In this document: one piece after another, positions 1 to 7,542 of the stretch
Position numbering within the stretch: position 1 is the stretch's first letter
Layout: every line of letters starts with the position of its first letter
Origin: Comamonadaceae bacterium 2PF
Lineage (GTDB): Bacteria; Pseudomonadota; Gammaproteobacteria; Burkholderiales; Burkholderiaceae_C
Direction of reading: 5' to 3'
DNA length: 64,000 nt
Assembly: GCA_005502875.1 (NCBI GenBank)
Contig: SCMV01000014.1
Coordinates: 1-64,000, forward strand
Made by a program: the position numbers and the translations under genes
Notes under the pieces: generated by a model
The model's database searches: none
What the model saw: only the letters and a program-made list of their open reading frames with translations
Told to the model about the DNA's origin: nothing

Positions 1-131
1 GTGGGGGCGGGTGCGCAGGCCGAAGCGGGGGCGACGAGGCGGTCGCCCTCCCAGCGCTGGCCGCACCAGCAAATGCCCTCGGCGTCGATGATGCAGGTGC
101 CGCTGCCGCAGCAGCGTGGGTCGTCGAGCAT
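1..131 (-). CDS. small Cys-rich protein, partial (runs off window)
   Basis: An ATG at 131 on the minus strand opens a frame without a stop to the window edge (at least 43 residues). It begins MLDDPRCCGSGTCIIDAEG, followed by ICWCGQRWEGDRLV. Five cysteines in the first 23 residues (a CC pair, then GTC, then CWC), with conserved-looking Gly and Trp, suggest a small metal-binding or redox protein rather than a chance frame. Similar short Cys-rich proteins are common in Burkholderiales, but I cannot name a family. The 3' end lies outside the window, so length and fold are unknown. Confidence 0.55.
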   Translation of the reverse strand, partial: MLDDPRCCGSGTCIIDAEGICWCGQRWEGDRLVAPASACAPAP

Positions 132-244
132 GGGTGTCCTTGCCTTGATCACACCCGATCTTGCGCCTTGGATGGCGTTTGACCAGGTTGACGCGGCAAA
201 CTGTCCTTGCTTTGCATCGGTTTGCGGGCTGATGCGGGCTGGGC

Positions 245-553
245 TCAGCGGTGGCCACCCCGCTGCTCGGCAAAAGCTGCGATCTGCTCAAGGCTGACAG
301 AGCCGGCCTTCTCGGCGTCAATCGCGTCGAAGTTGCGATAGACCCTGGGCATGCCGCGTTTGGCCTCGTCGCGGCTGAGCCTGCCATCGGCATTGGCGTC
401 GGCAGCGGTGAAGCGCTTTTTCAACTCGGCTCGCATCTTGTCCTGGCGTGTCGAGCTGGCACCCTGAGCAAAGACATGGGACGGGACGCCCGTGGCGCAC
501 AGCGCGGCGAGCACCAGGCCAACGGTGCTGAAGAAGGCCAGCGTGGGTTTCAT
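245..553 (-). CDS. exported EF-hand domain protein
   Basis: The 102-residue product has an N-terminal signal peptide (hydrophobic stretch about residues 4-23, likely cleavage after VFAQ near 30). A calcium-binding EF-hand follows, with a canonical loop DANADGRLSRDE (D1, N3, D5, S9, E12) near residue 53. A second helix-loop-helix has a degenerate loop, DAEKAGSVSLEQ, with no acidic residue at position 12, so probably only one site binds Ca2+. The ATG at 553 follows GGAGAGACC, a good Shine-Dalgarno; the upstream in-frame TTG is less likely. It probably acts in the periplasm as a small Ca2+-binding protein. Its partner is unknown. Confidence 0.8.
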   Translation of the reverse strand: MKPTLAFFSTVGLVLAALCATGVPSHVFAQGASSTRQDKMRAELKKRFTAADANADGRLSRDEAKRGMPRVYRNFDAIDAEKAGSVSLEQIAAFAEQRGGHR

Positions 554-602
554 CAAGGTCTCTCCGGTTCATGCCACACCTCAGCCACCCTGACTGCCGT
601 TT

Positions 603-1502
603 TCACTTCGGACCTGCTGTCGTTTCGTGATCGCGGGCTCCCGGCGGTGCGAACAGTGCGCGCCAGACCTCACGCCCACTGCGGGCATCGAGCAAGTCGC
701 GCGAAAGGTTCAGCCATTCATGAAACGCAATGCGGATGGGGTTGTTCGTCAACAGCGGCGTGGTCAAGCCGTAGCGAGGTGGCACGTCGGCTCGTTCCTC
801 CACGTAGGTGCCGAACAGGTGGTCGAAAACCATCAGAACCCCACCATAGTTGCAATCCAGGTACTCCGGGTTGCTGCCGTGATGCACGCGGTGGTTCGAC
901 GGCGTGTTGAACCAGCGCTCGAAAGTCTTGCCCAGTTTGGGAATCCAGGTGGTGTGCAGCCAGAACTGATAGATCAGGTTGAGCGTCGTGGCGAGCGTCA
1001 CCGCCATGGGCGAGAAGCCGAGCCACATCAGTGGCGAGAAGAACAGCGCCGTGCCGGTGATCTTGCCCGTCCAGCCCAGCCGCAGTGCCGTGGCCAGCGT
1101 CAGCTGGTTGGGTGTGTGGTGCACCGCATGCGTCGCCCAGAACCAGCGCACGCGGTGCCCGCTGCGGTGGTACCAGTAGTAGCAGAACTCCTGGCCCACA
1201 AAGAGCAGCGCGAATGCCCACCAGGTATCCATCGAGATGGTGAACAGGCGGTGCTCATGGACCCAAGCGATCAAAGGGATCGCGAGCATGAGCCCCAGCC
1301 CGGAGGACACCGCTTCGGTCAAGCGCCGACCCACCGCATCGGCGATCGACACCGCGAAGCTCCGCCAGTCGTAAGACCCGGGGGAACGACGCGACATGAC
1401 GATGCCTTCCAAGGCAGCGATGCCCAGCAGCGTGGCGACCAAAGCGCCGAGCCAGAGCTTCAGGTCTGCGCTCGCGAGGTCATTGACTAAGATGTCATCC
1501 AT
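603..1502 (-). CDS. sterol desaturase / fatty acid hydroxylase superfamily membrane enzyme
   Basis: A 299-residue integral membrane protein. It shows the three histidine clusters of the non-haem di-iron fatty acid hydroxylase family: HRSGH (HX3H) near residue 114, HAVHHTP (HX2HH) near 127, and HRVHHGSNPEY (HX2HH) near 204. Several hydrophobic helices surround them, with one near the N-terminus. The family hydroxylates or desaturates sterols, carotenoids, sphingolipids or alkylglycerols at the membrane using O2. The substrate cannot be told from sequence. I chose the ATG at 1502; a longer frame upstream encodes an Arg/Pro-rich stretch typical of non-coding GC-rich DNA. It diverges from the two-component system, with a GACA repeat array between them, and so may be a target of that regulator. 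Confidence 0.85.
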   Translation of the reverse strand: MDDILVNDLASADLKLWLGALVATLLGIAALEGIVMSRRSPGSYDWRSFAVSIADAVGRRLTEAVSSGLGLMLAIPLIAWVHEHRLFTISMDTWWAFALLFVGQEFCYYWYHRSGHRVRWFWATHAVHHTPNQLTLATALRLGWTGKITGTALFFSPLMWLGFSPMAVTLATTLNLIYQFWLHTTWIPKLGKTFERWFNTPSNHRVHHGSNPEYLDCNYGGVLMVFDHLFGTYVEERADVPPRYGLTTPLLTNNPIRIAFHEWLNLSRDLLDARSGREVWRALFAPPGARDHETTAGPK

Positions 1503-1613
1503 GGCGGTTTGGCTCGTTGTGCATGGTGGACCCCTGAGAAGGCGGTGGGAGTGCAGAGGCCTGCCCCCGTGGGGTGTGCGTGCATTGAAGCCCGCCTTGC
1601 GGCGCCATGCGCT

Positions 1614-1645
1614 GACAAAGCACGACAAATTGCGACAGCGCTGTC
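1614..1645. promoter_or_regulatory. three GACA repeats at exact 10-bp spacing ending in a 12-bp palindrome
   Basis: GACA occurs at 1614, 1624 and 1634. The last copy is part of the perfect palindrome GACAGCGCTGTC (1634-1645). The array lies 43-74 bp upstream of the response-regulator start and between the divergent desaturase and regulator genes. OmpR/PhoB-family regulators bind tandem half-sites about 10-11 bp apart, so this is a plausible autoregulatory operator. Binding is inferred, not shown. Confidence 0.5.
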
Positions 1646-1687
1646 ACATCGGTCCTTGGGCTGTGTGGTCGCCATAAACTAAAGGCC

Positions 1688-2404
1688 ATGTCACTGATGC
1701 AAGCCCGGATCCTCATCGTGGACGACGACGCAGAACTGTCGTCCATGATCGTGGAACTGTTGCAACGCGAGGGCTGGTCCACGTTCACCGTGCTCACAGC
1801 AGGCGACGGTGAACGTGCCTTGTCCGCGTGCCAGCCGGATGTCGTCTTGCTCGATGCGATGCTGCCAGACGGCAATGGCTTCGACCTCGCGCGACGCTGG
1901 CGCGCGGCACACCCCTCCCTGGGCCTGGTGATGCTCACCGCACGTGGCGACCCGATGGATCGCGTGCTCGGGCTGGAGATTGGTGCCGACGACTACTTGG
2001 CCAAGCCGTTTGAGCCGCGCGAACTGGTGGCGCGCGTGCGAGCGCTGCTGAGGCGCGCAGCACCAAACCGCAGCAACGGCGCCGTGCTGCGTTTTGCGGG
2101 GCTGTCCGTCGATGTCCTCAAGCGCGAGGTCTCCTCCAGCGGTGGCGTGTTGGCGCTCAGCGGCGTCGAATTCAAGTTGCTCGTGGCGCTGGCCAAACAG
2201 CCTGGCACCCCGCTGTCGCGCGAGGCGCTCTCAGAGGCGGTCCAAGCCGGCAGCTACCAGCCGCAGGAGCGCACGGTGGACGTGCAGATTGCGCGGCTCA
2301 GGCGCAAGCTTCGCGAGGCCAGCCCTGGCGCCGAATGGATCGACACCGTGCGGGGCGAAGGCTACGTCTTCGTGCCGCGCGGCAGCGGTGGCGACGCCAG
2401 CTAG
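1688..2404 (+). CDS. OmpR/PhoB-family DNA-binding response regulator
   Basis: A 238-residue two-domain response regulator. The receiver domain (about residues 6-118) has the acidic pocket DDD at 12-14, phospho-acceptor Asp56 in LLDAMLPDG, Thr84 in MLTA and Lys106 in AKPFEP. The C-terminal winged helix (about 135-232) carries the typical ERTVDVQIARLRRKL recognition region and the terminal TVRGEGYVF hairpin. It is followed after only 3 bp by its cognate histidine kinase. The gene probably autoregulates through the GACA array upstream. The closest named relatives are OmpR/CpxR types; the signal and regulon are unknown. Confidence 0.93.
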   Translation: MSLMQARILIVDDDAELSSMIVELLQREGWSTFTVLTAGDGERALSACQPDVVLLDAMLPDGNGFDLARRWRAAHPSLGLVMLTARGDPMDRVLGLEIGADDYLAKPFEPRELVARVRALLRRAAPNRSNGAVLRFAGLSVDVLKREVSSSGGVLALSGVEFKLLVALAKQPGTPLSREALSEAVQAGSYQPQERTVDVQIARLRRKLREASPGAEWIDTVRGEGYVFVPRGSGGDAS

Positions 2405-2407
2405 CGC

Positions 2408-3712
2408 ATGCGCCCGATGGCCCGAAACCGAAGCCTGTTCGCCCGCCTGCTCGTGGCTCAGGTGGCATTGACCATCGTGCTCACCGCGATGCTCGCCATG
2501 TTGTTTTACGCTGAGCGCAACCGAACGGTCGCGCAGCTTGTCACCGAGCGCTGGGCACCGTCATTGCTGCTGGTGGCTCGTGGTGCACCGATCGAGCAGG
2601 CGCGCCTGCGTGCGCCCGGGCCGCTGCGTGCCTCAAGCCGGCGCCCCGACGCTGTGATCGGGCTCGCATTGCTGTCACCTCGTCGGTCGATCATGCACCA
2701 AGCCCTGGTGGAGGCCGGGCTGCCAGTCGCTGAGGTGGTCTTTGGCCGCGAACACCATGCCTCAAAAGAAGCGCCCATGCTTTGGTTGGCGCTGCAGGTT
2801 GACGGCGGCGCAATCCGCTGGGTCAGCTTTGAGAGCGATGTGGTTGAAGAGAACTTGCGCAAGCGCTTCTTGATGGCCATGCTGCTCCTGTTCGGTCTGG
2901 CAGTCGGTGCCAGCGCGCTGATTGCGCATCGCCTGGCTCGGCCGCTTGAAGCGCTGCGCACGCGCATTGCTGCCAACGACGCGTCGGGTGGCCTGCTGCC
3001 CAACGCCAGCATTGAGGTCCAAGCGATCGATGAAGCCTGGCGGGCGCTTCGCCAGTCGCTTGATCAACAAGAGCGCGAGCGCGCGTTGCTGCTCGCGGGC
3101 GTGTCGCACGACCTTCGCAGCCCGCTTGGCCGCATCCGCATGGCCGCCGAGCTGATACCCGATGGCGATGGCGTTGCGCACTGGCGCGAGGCCATCGTGC
3201 GCAACGCGCTGCATGCCGATCGGCTGGTTGGCAGTTTCCTCGACCATGTGCGCAGCGGCGAGCTGCCCTTTGACGAGACGGTGGACTTGGCAGCGCTGGC
3301 ACGCAGCGTGGCGGCCCAGCAGCAGCGCGCAGCGAACGAGTTGGCGGTCGATGCACCGGCGACGCTTCCGGTGTCGCACGCCAATGGGGTGCTGATCGAA
3401 CGCGTGATCGGCAACCTGCTTGACAACGCCTTCACCCACGGTCAACCGCCGGTGCGGCTGACCGTGGGCGTCAGGGACCATCGAGTTTTCATCGAGGTGG
3501 AAGACAAGGGCCCTGGCATCGCGCCCGACAGCCAGCGGGCCATGCTGCAAGCCTTTGCACGTGGTGATGCGAGCCGCCGGCATCCGGGTCTGGGTTTGGG
3601 GCTGGCGATTGTGCATCGGGTGGCGTTGCGAATGGGCGGTGACGTTGCCTTTCACCGTTCGGCCGATGGCGCGCTGACCATCGTGCGAGTGGAGTGGCCG
3701 GTGGACCGGTGA
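2408..3712 (+). CDS. EnvZ/CpxA-type sensor histidine kinase
   Basis: A 434-residue membrane histidine kinase paired with the response regulator 3 bp upstream. It has TM1 at about residues 14-34, a short periplasmic sensor region of about 120 residues, TM2 at about 155-174, and a HAMP linker. The HisKA box contains His234 in GVSHDLRSPLGR. The HATPase domain has an N-box (GNLLDNAFTHG), a G1 box (VEDKGPGIAPD) and a G2 box (GLGLGLAIVHR). All catalytic motifs look intact. The periplasmic domain has no recognisable named fold, so the stimulus is unknown. An envelope or lipid stress role would fit the divergent desaturase gene but is only inference. Confidence 0.92.
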   Translation: MRPMARNRSLFARLLVAQVALTIVLTAMLAMLFYAERNRTVAQLVTERWAPSLLLVARGAPIEQARLRAPGPLRASSRRPDAVIGLALLSPRRSIMHQALVEAGLPVAEVVFGREHHASKEAPMLWLALQVDGGAIRWVSFESDVVEENLRKRFLMAMLLLFGLAVGASALIAHRLARPLEALRTRIAANDASGGLLPNASIEVQAIDEAWRALRQSLDQQERERALLLAGVSHDLRSPLGRIRMAAELIPDGDGVAHWREAIVRNALHADRLVGSFLDHVRSGELPFDETVDLAALARSVAAQQQRAANELAVDAPATLPVSHANGVLIERVIGNLLDNAFTHGQPPVRLTVGVRDHRVFIEVEDKGPGIAPDSQRAMLQAFARGDASRRHPGLGLGLAIVHRVALRMGGDVAFHRSADGALTIVRVEWPVDR

Positions 3713-3965
3713 AGCCAGCGTTTCATTCCAGTGCGCCGGCCACGCGCGGGGCTGGGAGCTCGGTGCGCGACACGAAATGCTCGGCGCTCGCCCCAAAAAG
3801 GTGCATGAGCCGAGTTTTTTGGGCGGGCGTTGACTCATTTCACGACAAACGCCGAGCTCAAAGCTCGGCGTGCCGCCCTGGGAGCTCGGCGCGCGAACCC
3901 ATTTGGGGCATGCGCCGACCCAAAAGCTCGGCGCCTGGGTGCGCGGGCGTGGCGCGCGGCCCTTT
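3713..3965. repeat. cluster of AGCTCGGCG-type interspersed repeats
   Basis: This non-coding stretch repeats the word AGCTCGGYG several times. GGGAGCTCGGYGCGCGA occurs near 3755-3770 and again near 3880-3895. CGCCGAGCT-CAA-AGCTCGGCG forms a perfect 9-bp stem at 3850-3870. Another AAAGCTCGGCGCC lies near 3924-3936, with related words around 3781-3787 and 3910. They look like REP/BIME-type palindromic units after the histidine kinase gene. The 3850-3870 hairpin could also end transcription, although no T-tract follows. Confidence 0.55.
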
Positions 3966-4310
3966 TCAGGGCGTGAGCCACTCCCAACTCTCGGGGCCGA
4001 TGCGGGCGCGGCGGTGGCCCGAGGCGCTGAGCTCCAGCCAGTCGATCTCGAGCACCTGGGCGGTGAGGATGGCGAGGTGGTGCTGCGCAGCGGGCGGCGC
4101 GGTGCCGTCGTCAGGTTGCGCGAGCGGGGTGCCGGGCGCGGTGGGCGTGAGGTAGTCACCCGCCGAGGCCGACTGCTGCACGCGCTGCCAGACGGCGTCG
4201 ACCTCGGGGCCGCTGGTTTGAACCGTCACCAGGGCGCGCACGCGGAGCTGCCATTTCAGGCGCTCGCTCCAGAACACGAACAGGGCCTTGGGGTGGTGCG
4301 CGAGCAGGCT
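3966..4310 (-). pseudogene. 3' remnant of a pyridoxamine 5'-phosphate oxidase-like gene
   Basis: The C-terminal about 115 residues match the end of the Burkholderiales FMN-binding pyridoxamine 5'-phosphate oxidase-like family: FVFWSERLKWQLRVRA, then SGPEVDAVWQRVQQSASAGD, then APGTPLAQPDDG and a terminal SWEWLTP. The roughly 80-100 N-terminal residues that complete the FMN-binding barrel are missing. The homology begins directly at an IS-end-like 20-mer (4303-4322), so the gene seems to have been cut by an insertion. The frame stays open upstream into a small lipoprotein gene, but a fusion product is unlikely to be functional. Confidence 0.65.
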
Positions 4311-4322
4311 GCTGAAATACCC
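4303..4322. repeat. IS-end-like 20-mer, left copy
   Basis: AGCAGGCTGCTGAAATACCC here matches AACAGGCTGCGGAAATACCC at 12067-12086 at 18 of 20 positions in the same orientation. It abuts the truncated pdxH-like remnant. The word resembles terminal repeats of IS1182-like elements (GGCTGTTGAAAA type), which is a recollection-based inference. No transposase is left. Confidence 0.45.
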
Positions 4323-4359
4323 TGCCGCCAATTCCACGCCCCATAGGCGTGATGTGTTA

Positions 4360-4550
4360 TCAGCGTAGCCCCTCAACAACCTGAAGCGACGCCTCATGCG
4401 CGGCGCCGACACCGCGTCGCTGGTGCGAGTCTTCTGGAGGTCGATGAGCCGCTGGCCGATCGTGACATTGACCGGCGCATGAACCAACCGGTTCGACGAG
4501 CAGGCCGAGAGCAGCAGCGGCAGCAGACGGGGTCGCGCGTTCACGTTCAT
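4360..4550 (-). pseudogene. small SHOCT-like lipoprotein gene, apparently frameshifted
   Basis: The ATG at 4550 follows GGAGGACGTCC, a strong ribosome site. The product starts with a short signal and lipobox-like LLLSACSSN, then VTIGQRLIDLQKTRTSDAVS, which resembles the SHOCT-like tail of small Burkholderiales lipoproteins (a short helix meant to end in ...YERLKRxLL-type residues). After DAVS the reading frame needs a one-base shift near 4397-4403 to continue as AAHEASLQVVEGLR followed by a stop at 4360. Without the shift, translation runs into the pdxH-like remnant. I infer a recent frameshift; a sequencing error cannot be excluded. Confidence 0.5.
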
Positions 4551-4605
4551 GGACGTCCTCCTTGGATGTGTGCAGCGAGCCCTCAGGCCCCGATCACGGT
4601 GAAGG

Positions 4606-4632
4606 CACTGCCGCCCAAAACGGGCGGCAGTG
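4606..4632. terminator. perfect 11-bp stem-loop between divergent genes
   Basis: CACTGCCGCCC (4606-4616) pairs perfectly with GGGCGGCAGTG (4622-4632) around loop AAAAC. No T-tract follows on either strand. It sits upstream of both flanking genes, so it does not end either of them. It may be a left-over terminator from a lost gene, an operator, or an insulating hairpin. Confidence 0.45.
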
Positions 4633-4692
4633 TCTAGACGCCGCGGCGGCGCACGCTGACACTGGGGGCCGTCACTACTACGCCGCTCGGAC

Positions 4693-6075
4693 ATGAGTGC
4701 AGAAAACTTCTCCCTCGACCGACGCGCATTCGCGCTGGGCCTCGCGGCACTCGCTTCGTCGCTGCCCGTTCCGGGCCGTGCCTCGGCGGCCACGCGTGAC
4801 ATCGTGCGACATGCCTACGTCTGGGGCTACCCGACGGTCGACATGTACTCGATCCTACGCGGCCAGGCGCTCGATCGCAGCTCACCGGAGTTCAAGGCGC
4901 CGCTCAACGCGATCGGCCACGCGCGCGGCGTGGCAACGCCCGAGGACCGCGTGGTCATCGCACCGAACGTCGACACGCCTTACTCGCACGCCTGGCTTGA
5001 CCTACGGGCCGAGCCGGTGGTGGTGACAGTGCCGCCGTTCGAGCGCGAGCGCTACCTTTCGCTGCAGCTGTTCGACCTGTACACCTACATCATCGACTAT
5101 GTGACGCCGCGCACCAACGGTCAGGCGGGCGGCGACTTCCTCGTTGCCGGTCCGGGCTGGAAGGGCCGCGTGCCGGCTGGCATTCGCAAGGTGTTCCGCT
5201 CGAACACCTCGCTCGCGCTTGGCATGTTTCGCACGCAGCTGCTCGGACGCGACGATATCGGTCGCGTACATGCGCTGCAGGACGGCATGAGCGTGCGCAC
5301 GCTGTCGCAGTACCTCGGCCGCAAGAGTCCCGCGCCGCGCGCACTGCCGCCGCTGGTGCCGGCGCTGAACCTGCGCGAGAGGCCCACCGACCCGGCGTTC
5401 TTCGACGTGCTGAACTGGATGCTGAGCTTCATGCCGGCGCTGGATGGCGAGGAAGCAATGCGGCGCGAGTTCGCGGCGTTCGGCGTCGCAGCGGGGCGGG
5501 GCTTCCAGCCCGCTGCCGCGCAGCGCGCGGCCATCGGCGAAGGCATGGGCCTGGCCCTGCAGGCGATGGGCCAGCGCGCGCGCCGCGTGCGCTCGTCGGC
5601 CGAGATCTTCGGCAGCCGCGAGTTCCTCAAGGAGGACTACCTGACGCGCGCCGTCGGCGCGATGCTGGGCATCCTCGGCAACGCGGCCGAGGAGTTCCTC
5701 GGCGTGGGCTGGCAGACCGATGCGCAGGGCCGCCAGTTCGACGGCAGCCGCCGCTACCGCATCCGCTTCGCGCCCGGCCAGCTGCCGCCGGTCGATGCCT
5801 TCTGGTCGATCACCGTCTACACGCAGGAACGCCTGCTGTACGCCAACCCGCTCAAGCGCTACGTCATCAACTCGCCGATGCTGCCGGCGCTGCAGCGTGA
5901 TGCCGACGGTGGCATCACGCTGCACGTGCAGCACGAGTCGCCGGGAGTCGAACGCGAGAGCAACTGGCTGCCATGCCCGGCCACGCCCTTCGGGCTGACC
6001 TTCCGCACCTACCTGCCTCAAGAGCCCATCCGCAGCGGCCGCTGGGCCGCACCGCCGGTCGAGCCTCTGTCCTGA
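4693..6075 (+). CDS. Tat-exported DUF1254/DUF1214 domain protein (first of a pair)
   Basis: A 460-residue exported protein. The N-terminus has a twin-arginine-type signal, DRRAFALGLAAL, then a hydrophobic run and cleavage near RASAA (about residue 34). A DUF1254 domain follows (about 50-190; hallmarks VWGYPTVDMY, VVIAPNVDTPYSHAWLDL and FDLYTYIIDYV). The C-terminal DUF1214 domain (about 335-450) has FAPGQLPPVDAFWSITVY and ESNWLPCPATPFGLTFRTYLP. The domain pair is widespread in bacteria but its biochemical role is unsettled. It is followed 35 bp later by a second DUF1254/DUF1214 gene and then an outer-membrane protein gene, so the three likely form one operon acting in the envelope. Tat export suggests folding, possibly with a cofactor, before transport. 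Confidence 0.85.
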   Translation: MSAENFSLDRRAFALGLAALASSLPVPGRASAATRDIVRHAYVWGYPTVDMYSILRGQALDRSSPEFKAPLNAIGHARGVATPEDRVVIAPNVDTPYSHAWLDLRAEPVVVTVPPFERERYLSLQLFDLYTYIIDYVTPRTNGQAGGDFLVAGPGWKGRVPAGIRKVFRSNTSLALGMFRTQLLGRDDIGRVHALQDGMSVRTLSQYLGRKSPAPRALPPLVPALNLRERPTDPAFFDVLNWMLSFMPALDGEEAMRREFAAFGVAAGRGFQPAAAQRAAIGEGMGLALQAMGQRARRVRSSAEIFGSREFLKEDYLTRAVGAMLGILGNAAEEFLGVGWQTDAQGRQFDGSRRYRIRFAPGQLPPVDAFWSITVYTQERLLYANPLKRYVINSPMLPALQRDADGGITLHVQHESPGVERESNWLPCPATPFGLTFRTYLPQEPIRSGRWAAPPVEPLS

Positions 6076-6110
6076 CGCCCACGCCACCGCTTCTTCCGGA
6101 GTACCCCAAC

Positions 6111-7499
6111 GTGAGATCCGCCTTCGTCCGCTCCATCCTGGCCGTGGCTCTGACCGCCGCGGCCGGCCTCGCCGCCCATGCCGCTGAGCCGCGCACACCC
6201 AGCCTGATCGCTGCCTCTCAGGCGCCGGCCACGCCGCTCGAGCAGCGCGTCGACGACGCGTTTTTCGCCGCCTTCCCTCTGTACGAGATGGCGCGCGCGC
6301 GCTTCAACGCGGCGATCAACCCGCTTAATCCGCACCCGTTCCCGCCCAACGGCGCGCCGGCCAAGCGGCGGGCACTGATCGACCATACGGCACGCGACGT
6401 GACGACGCCGAACAACGACACGCTGTACGTCGCCACCTGGCTTGACCTGCACCACACGCCGATGCGCGTACAGGTGCCCAAGGTGGGCGGCGGCCGCTAC
6501 TGGTCGATCGCGCTGATCGACATCTTCACCAACAACTTCGCCATCCTCGGCCGCCAGCACGAAGGTGACGGCCCGCTCGACGTGGTCGTCGTCGGCCCGA
6601 ATTGGAAAGGCCCCCTCCCGAAAGGCCGCGTGATCCGCGCGCCGAGCAATGACGTGCAGGTGGTCGGCCGCTTCCTGGTCAACGGCCAGGCCGATGCGCC
6701 GGCCGTTCACACGCTGCAGGACGGCATCGCCTTCACGCCGTTGATCGCAGGCGCCCGGCCGTTGCCGCAATGGGTGCCGGTCACGAGTTCGATCGATCCG
6801 GCCAACTTCCTCGCCGTCGTCAACGAGATGCTGTCGCGCAACCCGGGGCCGACGGCCGAGGCCGAGAGGTTCGCATCGTGGGCCGACCTCGGCGTCGGCG
6901 GCGGCGCGTACGCGTTCGCACGCAGCAGCCCAGAGATTCAGGCAGCCTGGAAGAAGCGCCTGCCGGTGCTGCACGAGGCGCTGAAGGCGGGCCTGCGGCA
7001 CGGCGCGCGCCAGGTGGCGGGCTGGGGCGTGCCGCCGCCGAACGTCGGCCTGTTCGGTACCGACACCCACCTGCGCGCCGCGGTGGCCTTCGGCGGGCTG
7101 AGCGCGCTCGCCGCCACCGAGGCGGTCTACCTGAACCTGGAGAACGATCCGTCGGGCCGGCCGCTCGACGGATCGCACCGCTGGAAGCTGGTAGTGCCGC
7201 CGCTGCAGGCCAAGGGATTCTGGTCGCTGTCAATGTACGAGAAGGACGCCGACGGCCGGCTGTTCTTCGCTGACAACCAGATCAAGCGCTACTCGATCGG
7301 CGACCGCACCACCGGCGTGAAGCGCAGCGCCGACGGCTCGATCGAGGTGCTTCTGCAGAACGAGCCGCCGGCCGGCGACTCCAGCAACTGGCTGCCCGCG
7401 CCTAAGGGCGCCTATGCGATCACTCTGCGCGCCTACCTTCCGAGCGACGCGATGCGGCGCGGCGAGGCGCCACTGCCGCGCCTCTTGCCGGCGGAATGA
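6111..7499 (+). CDS. Sec-exported DUF1254/DUF1214 domain protein (second of a pair)
   Basis: About 462 residues. I chose the GTG at 6111 because CCGGAG lies just upstream and the frame then starts with a clean Sec signal (RSAFVRSILAVALTAAAGLA, cleavage after AHA). DUF1254 hallmarks include VTTPNNDTLYVATWLDL near residue 100 and GRYWSIALIDIFTNNFAI. The DUF1214 part has LVVPPLQAKGFWSLSMYEKD and SSNWLPAPKGAYAITLRAYLP at the C-terminus. It is a diverged paralogue of the preceding gene, and the two use different export routes (Tat then Sec). The pair may form a heteromeric periplasmic complex; that is inference. Confidence 0.83.
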   Translation: MRSAFVRSILAVALTAAAGLAAHAAEPRTPSLIAASQAPATPLEQRVDDAFFAAFPLYEMARARFNAAINPLNPHPFPPNGAPAKRRALIDHTARDVTTPNNDTLYVATWLDLHHTPMRVQVPKVGGGRYWSIALIDIFTNNFAILGRQHEGDGPLDVVVVGPNWKGPLPKGRVIRAPSNDVQVVGRFLVNGQADAPAVHTLQDGIAFTPLIAGARPLPQWVPVTSSIDPANFLAVVNEMLSRNPGPTAEAERFASWADLGVGGGAYAFARSSPEIQAAWKKRLPVLHEALKAGLRHGARQVAGWGVPPPNVGLFGTDTHLRAAVAFGGLSALAATEAVYLNLENDPSGRPLDGSHRWKLVVPPLQAKGFWSLSMYEKDADGRLFFADNQIKRYSIGDRTTGVKRSADGSIEVLLQNEPPAGDSSNWLPAPKGAYAITLRAYLPSDAMRRGEAPLPRLLPAE

Positions 7500-7542
7500 A
7501 GCTCAAAGCGAAACCACCATTCCACCTCCTCAGGAGTCCTCG

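Noticed and set aside
2762-4159. A 465-residue minus-strand frame opposite the histidine kinase
   Set aside because: Its Pro/Arg/Ser-rich start comes from the repeat region and the rest is antisense to a clear histidine kinase.
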